This document shows, one piece after another, positions 59,661-64,000 of a stretch of 64,000 nucleotides of DNA; position 1 is the stretch's first letter, and every line of letters begins with the position of its first letter. Source of the DNA: JAEZDC01 sp036676415. GTDB taxonomy: Bacteria; Bacteroidota; Bacteroidia; Chitinophagales; Chitinophagaceae. The notes under the pieces are model-generated. The model was given only the letters and a program-made list of their open reading frames with translations. It ran no database searches and had not been told where the DNA came from. A program made the translations under genes and the position numbers. The stretch is from positions 1 through 64,000 of the forward strand of contig JAKFCX010000001.1 in assembly GCA_036676415.1 (NCBI GenBank). The letters are read 5' to 3'.

Positions 59661-59688
59661 GGCATCGACTGTTGCTACGCTCAGTTCA
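59661..59688 (-). repeat. Intergenic repeat, GAGCGTAGCAA variant (copy I)
   Basis: On the minus strand this reads TGAACTGAGCGTAGCAA followed by CAGTCGATGCC. The first 17 bases are identical to 12963-12979. It lies upstream of maeB. Confidence 0.6.
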
Positions 59689-59715
59689 AAGTTCCTTTTT
59701 CATATGAACTATCAA

Positions 59716-59764
59716 AACGTAGCAGCATGTCTTGTTTTAAACAAGGATCAACCACTGCTACGTT
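59716..59764. repeat. Nested inverted repeat downstream of the TonB-dependent receptor
   Basis: AACGTAGCAG (59716-59725) pairs with CTGCTACGTT (59755-59764). Inside, CTTGTTT-t-AAACAAG (59731-59745) is a second perfect stem. It shares GCTACG-type sequence with the neighbouring repeat copy. No T run adjoins it. Confidence 0.65.
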
Positions 59765-59883
59765 CTGAGTTTCAAATCAGCAAATACAGCTGAAATGAGC
59801 ATTTAAAAAAGTGGTGCAAAATACAACTTAATGAGAGGAAATTGCTAACCGGCGTCAGTTTGTTGAGGCTCCTGGCAAGGCTA

Positions 59884-62271
59884 TTATTGTATTTTAAAGT
59901 TTAATGGTACGTTTATTTTCATGCTAAAATTTCGGCCCATATTAAATACACCTTGCCTTCCGTTGACATTATTAACTGAAGTGTACTTCAACCTGCTTAA
60001 ATGGTTCTGGTAAGCAACATCAGTAAAATTGTTTAGTGCAAGGTGCAAGCTAAACAGCGTTTTGTTCTTCTTAGAAACATCTGTACCCAAACCAAAATTG
60101 AAAATGCTATACCCTTCTGTTGCTGTTTCTGTGTTATAAGTGGAGAATATTTTTTGCTGGTCAAATACATGTTCCATTTCCAGTTTCATATACATATTTC
60201 TGAAGAAGCTGCCTGCTTTTCGAAAGTCTGTTCTTATCTCGCTATTCAGTTTTGCGGGAGGCATGAATGGCAGATTATTGCTTCCATCTATGGCTGAATG
60301 AAACTTTCCTCTTACATAAGAAAAATTATTTTCAAAATGCAACCAGTCTAAAGGGTGAGGGTGAAGATCAAAGCTAACCTCAAAGCCATACAAAGAAGCC
60401 GTTGACTGATCAAAACGGAATGCAGTTAGTTCTTCTCCATCTGCAATAATGATAGAATCATTTCCAGACACACTGCTCAGCTTCCTGTAGAATATATAAT
60501 CCTGGATATTATTATAAAAACCGGCAACAGATAAACCAAAGTGCGTAGAGTGGAATTCAAGACCAGCATCGATTTGAAAAGATGTTTCTGACTTCAGATC
60601 CTGCTGACCATACTCATATCGGTTAGTTCCTTCATGTGCACCATTGCTGGAAAGCTCGGCAATGTTGGGAGCACGAAAACCTCTTGCTATATTAGCTTTT
60701 AAAGTAAGGTCACTGTTTACATCATAACTCACTCCAACACTTCCACTAATATTTGAAAAAGATTTATTGAATGAGCTGAACTTAACATCTCCATTTTCCT
60801 GGAACTCATCTGTTGCTAAAGTCCTGATATCACCTCGTAAGCCTCCACTGATAGTGTACTTATCAAAGCTCTTCTTTGTGTATACGAAAGCCCCGATATC
60901 AAATTGTTTATACTCAGGTATCAACACCTCTTCAGCAAGGTTTTTATTCTGTTGTAGCATACCGTTTATACCAACAGATGTTGCCCAACTTCCCTTGGCT
61001 GCAGGAGAATGATATTGAATATTGTAATTGATGGTATTCAGATCAAAAAACAATTCAGGTGTTTGAATATTGGTTGCATCACCATATTCTTGTCGCTTAT
61101 TATTCTGATAACCGATCAACACATTCATTCTTCCTTTTGGCAGCCGGATGTTATTATCAACAGCAATTTTAAAATGCCTGATGTGCTGGAATGGAGCGAT
61201 CATTTCTTTGCTCTTTAAATCCGCATTAAGTGCAATTCTTTCTAACGGACTTTCTGCAAAAAGGAGAAACGCTCCGGTTGCAGAATCTCTTTCGCCTTCT
61301 ATCAAACCAGCTTTCTGATTGAAGTGACTTACCAATAAATGACTATAACCCCAGCTTTTATTCAACCCAATGTATCCACCAAAATTCTTTTCATTAAAAC
61401 GGCTATTCAGAACTGTACCATCAAATTTATTCTTATAATCACCCGCCGATTTATAACTGCCGTAGATATTCCAGTTGAACCCGTTTTTAGAATGCCCGGC
61501 AAGTGTTGCATGCACACCAAACAATTCATTATTGCTCATGTAACTGCTAAAAATATTTCCCTTTATCGTACCTCGTTCAACAGGAACATTCGACATTAAA
61601 TTTATCACACCAGCCATTGCATCACTACCATACATCAGCGAAGCCGGGCCTTTTAAAATTTCAGCTCTTTGAACACTGTATTCGTCTACCTCAATTCCAT
61701 GTTCATCACCCCATTGTTGCCCTTCTTGTTTGATGCCATCATTGATCACGATGATCCTGTTATAACCTAACCCACGGATAACAGGTTTGGCTATTGCCGG
61801 ACCAGTTGTTAAGGAACTGATGCCAGGCTCTTTTGCCAAAGCATCTATGATATTTGTAGATATGGTTTTTAAAAGATCATTTCTTCGGATCAGCGTTACA
61901 GGCTGAGTTGCCTGCCGGAGTTTTGTTGCTGTAGCCACTCCTGTTACAATAACACCCTGGTGTTCTACTACTGATTCTTCGAGAATAAAATCATGTACGG
62001 CATTGCTGGTGAGCTGTATAGCTTCGGTAATCGAACTATAACCCAGGTAATTCACTTCAATCAGGTAAGTTCCTGCAGGAAGAGATTGGATTTTATAGTT
62101 TCCGAGACTATCAGATATAGCACCGATTTTTATATCATGCACATAAACGGAGGCACCGGCTAAGGGTTTACCATTTGTGTCCTTAATTCTTCCCGAAAGA
62201 CTTCCGGCCTGACCGTAAGAAAAAACGGAAAAGCCACACATAATGACTAAAACGCTAAGAATCTTCATCAT
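59884..62271 (-). CDS. TonB-dependent outer membrane receptor
   Basis: 795 residues from Met at 62271 (MMKILSVLVIMCGFSVFS is the signal). A longer frame starting at 62322 adds a non-signal leader. A carboxypeptidase-regulatory-like domain (SLSGRIKDTNGKPLAGASVY), a plug (TLIRRNDLLKTISTNIIDAL to GPASLMYGSDAMAGVINLM) and a barrel follow. The VIRGLGYNRIIVINDGIKQE and QQWGDEHGIEVDEYSVQR segments resemble ZnuD-like metal receptors, so zinc or another metal is a possible ligand, unproven. It is divergent from an ECF sigma factor gene. Confidence 0.93.
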   Translation of the reverse strand: MMKILSVLVIMCGFSVFSYGQAGSLSGRIKDTNGKPLAGASVYVHDIKIGAISDSLGNYKIQSLPAGTYLIEVNYLGYSSITEAIQLTSNAVHDFILEESVVEHQGVIVTGVATATKLRQATQPVTLIRRNDLLKTISTNIIDALAKEPGISSLTTGPAIAKPVIRGLGYNRIIVINDGIKQEGQQWGDEHGIEVDEYSVQRAEILKGPASLMYGSDAMAGVINLMSNVPVERGTIKGNIFSSYMSNNELFGVHATLAGHSKNGFNWNIYGSYKSAGDYKNKFDGTVLNSRFNEKNFGGYIGLNKSWGYSHLLVSHFNQKAGLIEGERDSATGAFLLFAESPLERIALNADLKSKEMIAPFQHIRHFKIAVDNNIRLPKGRMNVLIGYQNNKRQEYGDATNIQTPELFFDLNTINYNIQYHSPAAKGSWATSVGINGMLQQNKNLAEEVLIPEYKQFDIGAFVYTKKSFDKYTISGGLRGDIRTLATDEFQENGDVKFSSFNKSFSNISGSVGVSYDVNSDLTLKANIARGFRAPNIAELSSNGAHEGTNRYEYGQQDLKSETSFQIDAGLEFHSTHFGLSVAGFYNNIQDYIFYRKLSSVSGNDSIIIADGEELTAFRFDQSTASLYGFEVSFDLHPHPLDWLHFENNFSYVRGKFHSAIDGSNNLPFMPPAKLNSEIRTDFRKAGSFFRNMYMKLEMEHVFDQQKIFSTYNTETATEGYSIFNFGLGTDVSKKNKTLFSLHLALNNFTDVAYQNHLSRLKYTSVNNVNGRQGVFNMGRNFSMKINVPLNFKIQ

Positions 62272-62556
62272 AATATTTTTTGCTACGTTGTTGCAAAAAT
62301 ATGAATTCGGAGCAATTTCCAAAATCTTTATGCCCCAGGTAGTCGATTTGAAGATTTAATGCAGCAGATATTTACCCTATCATGTCAAACACTAGGGAAA
62401 TAACAGAAGTGAAGATGAAACTAACTGCTTATAAGATTCTACCCGAATCTGATTATTGATGAAAAACCGCTACCCTGGATGTTCAGAAACAACAATAAAA
62501 GAAGCAGTAACCCAAAGCCGAAATTGTCTATATTTAGGGCTGAGACAAACCTACAA

Positions 62557-63135
62557 ATGACAGAAGAAGCGATCATCTTTGGCTGTTTGCATAATGATCC
62601 GGCATCGCAACGAGAGTTATACAACAGGTATAGCCCAAAGATGCTTTCGGTATGTTATCGTTTTGCCCAAAGCCGGGAAGATGCTGAGGATATGCTCCAG
62701 GAAGGTTTCATTAAAGTATTTACTCAAATACACACCTTTCAGAATAAAGGAGCTTTTGAAGGTTGGATAAGAAGGATCATCGTTCATACCTGTATCAATT
62801 TCCTGAAAAAATATAAAAAGTTCAATGAAAGTGTTGACCTGGCTTTTGCAGGATATCTTTCTGTAAAAGAAGAAACAATGCCTTCAATCATGCAGGCAAA
62901 ACAAGTGGTTGAATGTATCAGGCTATTACCCATTGGTTACAGAACAGTATTGAATTTATACGCTCTGGAAGGTTATAGTCATAAAGAAATTGCAGGTATG
63001 CTTGATATTGAAGAGAGTACCAGCAGAAGTCAGTACACGAGGGCAAAATCTATGTTAGAGACAATTCTGATAAAGAAGAAGATCGTAGAAAGACCGAAGG
63101 AAAACTTTGATCTTGCTGCTGTATTAAAACATTAA
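62557..63135 (+). CDS. ECF-type RNA polymerase sigma factor
   Basis: 192 residues from Met at 62557, the usual ECF length. A 26-codon basic extension from 62479 is in frame but not family-like. Region 2 is in NRYSPKMLSVCYRFAQSREDAEDMLQEGFIK, here cited as landmarks (residues 21-51), and region 4 in LLPIGYRTVLNLYALEGYSH with KEIAGMLDIEESTSRSQYTR. It directs transcription of a regulon that is not visible here. The next gene begins 20 bases after its stop and may encode its regulator. TATATTTAG lies upstream as a possible -7 element. Confidence 0.94.
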   Translation: MTEEAIIFGCLHNDPASQRELYNRYSPKMLSVCYRFAQSREDAEDMLQEGFIKVFTQIHTFQNKGAFEGWIRRIIVHTCINFLKKYKKFNESVDLAFAGYLSVKEETMPSIMQAKQVVECIRLLPIGYRTVLNLYALEGYSHKEIAGMLDIEESTSRSQYTRAKSMLETILIKKKIVERPKENFDLAAVLKH

Positions 63136-63155
63136 AGTTGATGTGAGGCTTGTAT

Positions 63156-64000
63156 ATGGATGATCATTTTTACGATAACGATTTTGAAAAATTTCTGCAG
63201 CAGCAGGTGAAACATCACCGGATGTATCCTTCCGATGCTGCATGGAAAGGAATATATAAACAAATTCACGGCGATAGAAAATGGCCGGGCCTTTATTTCT
63301 TTGCCATTCTTATGGTAGCTGCATTAACTGTATGTACCGTATTCATAGAATCAAAACCTATTGTTTATACCCAGAAAACTTTTGCAACTACTGCTCTTGA
63401 ACCGGTGTACAATCAATTAAATCCTGTTCAAACTACGGAACACACTTTAAAATATATTAACAGCAATATCGCTTCACCTGTTTCATCTGATAATCTCATT
63501 ACTGCCTTAACACTTACTGCTACAGAACCTACAACCGAACCTGCGAGTAATTTAAATGATCAGGCTTCAAGGTACGAGGAGGTTTCTTTACAGCCTGCAA
63601 CAGATCTGCAAATAGCATCAACAGGTGTTACTGAAACAGAACTTAAGACTGTAACATCTTCAAACAAAACTGATCTTTCAAATAAGATCATAACTGCCAC
63701 ACCAGTAGTTACTGTTGATGAAAAAGAAAAAGATGCTATTGCAAAGAAAAATTCAACAGATGAATACCTGGAGCAGCATCCTGACGAAACAGAAAGGATA
63801 TTGAAACAGCAGCTTAGAACCAAGCCATCAAGGTGGCAAATGCAGTTCTATATTGCACCATCATTAAATTATCGCAAAGTAATTGACGAGAATCCAACCT
63901 CTACTCATTTTTATGGCCCAGTGGCAAACAATACAAGAACAAGTGCAAATAAAGTGATCAGGTATAAGCCAGGAATGGGAATCGAGATCGGCATTGGAGC
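63156..64000 (+). CDS. Membrane-anchored protein with C-terminal barrel-like region, after the sigma gene (3' end outside window)
   Basis: The frame is open from ATG 63156 to the window end (281 codons). A ~45-residue cytoplasmic start (MDDHFYDNDFEKFLQQQ, then MYPSDAAWKGIYKQI) is followed by one membrane helix (LYFFAILMVAALTVCTVFIE) and a long Thr/Ser-rich linker. Beta-barrel-like strands then begin at WQMQFYIAPSLNYRKV and continue to the end. The layout is common in Bacteroidota directly after an ECF sigma gene, and a cytoplasmic anti-sigma-like segment plus inner-membrane helix joined to an outer-membrane-type barrel is topologically odd. Function is unknown, and anti-sigma activity is an inference from position and layout. 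Confidence 0.8.
   Translation, partial: MDDHFYDNDFEKFLQQQVKHHRMYPSDAAWKGIYKQIHGDRKWPGLYFFAILMVAALTVCTVFIESKPIVYTQKTFATTALEPVYNQLNPVQTTEHTLKYINSNIASPVSSDNLITALTLTATEPTTEPASNLNDQASRYEEVSLQPATDLQIASTGVTETELKTVTSSNKTDLSNKIITATPVVTVDEKEKDAIAKKNSTDEYLEQHPDETERILKQQLRTKPSRWQMQFYIAPSLNYRKVIDENPTSTHFYGPVANNTRTSANKVIRYKPGMGIEIGIG

Noticed and set aside
62323..62470. CCCTA...TAGGG inverted repeat between the receptor and sigma genes
   Set aside because: Only five perfect pairs with a long loop, which is easily expected by chance.
62479..62556. N-terminal extension of the ECF sigma factor
   Set aside because: It is basic and Asn/Ser-rich, unlike ECF proteins, and a possible promoter element lies inside it. 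The Met at 62557 fits the family start.
59884..63135. FecI-FecR-FecA type cell-surface signalling system
   Set aside because: The receptor has no STN domain and no FecR protein is present. The gene after the sigma factor has a different layout.

Overview
The window comes from a Bacteroidota chromosome, most likely the family Chitinophagaceae. The evidence is a SusC/SusD pair with a DUF1735 lipoprotein, two secreted proteins with type IX secretion (T9SS) C-terminal sorting domains, DUF4293, DUF4442 and GIN-domain (DUF2807) proteins, a glycine-rich RRM RNA-binding protein, few Shine-Dalgarno sites, and promoters of the TAnnTTTG type. Base composition is moderately A+T-rich and even. I see no prophage, insertion sequence, CRISPR array or rRNA. 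The assignment rests on protein character only, because no database search was possible.

Layout. 1-8.5 kb: the 3' end of metG, a FadN-type beta-oxidation enzyme, an ABC-2 exporter pair, a secreted matrixin-like metalloprotease and an SDR epimerase. 8.5-15.6 kb: mscL, a DNA-ligase-associated exonuclease, a periplasmic-binding protein, guaA, a GIN-domain lipoprotein, dinB and rimM. 15.6-21.4 kb: a susC-susD-DUF1735 uptake operon. 21.5-26.7 kb: folD-queE (overlapping), a PorE-like OmpA protein, a hicB-hicA toxin-antitoxin pair and dprA. 26.9-31.5 kb: guaB, a secreted endonuclease/phosphatase-fold protein fused to a TonB C-terminal domain, an RRM protein and an aldo/keto reductase. 32-37 kb: an envelope quality-control cluster on the minus strand (FKBP-type protein, Prc/Tsp protease, helical secreted protein, DUF2272 protein). 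37-45.6 kb: an orphan hybrid-sensor-like histidine kinase, a large HYR-repeat T9SS protein, a DUF1206 membrane protein and a nucleotidyltransferase. 46-53.5 kb: glyA, DUF4293, MOSC, lemA-TPM-TPM, pgk and gap. 53.6-64 kb: tRNA-Glu, several small unknown or stress proteins, MgtC, DUF4442, MlaE permease, malic enzyme, a TonB-dependent receptor and a divergent ECF sigma factor followed by a membrane-anchored barrel-type protein cut by the window end.

How it fits together. Most genes are core metabolism (purines, folate, glycolysis, C4 decarboxylation, fatty acid oxidation) mixed with envelope functions. Two systems deserve attention. The first is the Prc protease cluster at 32.0-37.1 kb, which looks by gene content like an analogue of the Prc-NlpI-MepS system. 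The second is a family of short intergenic repeats, including a 20-base core (GTACAAGRGTGCGACGCAAS) present three times with single-base differences, plus related variants, always between genes. Strong hairpin terminators separate many units, and several genes carry the Bacteroidota -7 element within 3-5 bases of the start codon, suggesting leaderless transcripts.
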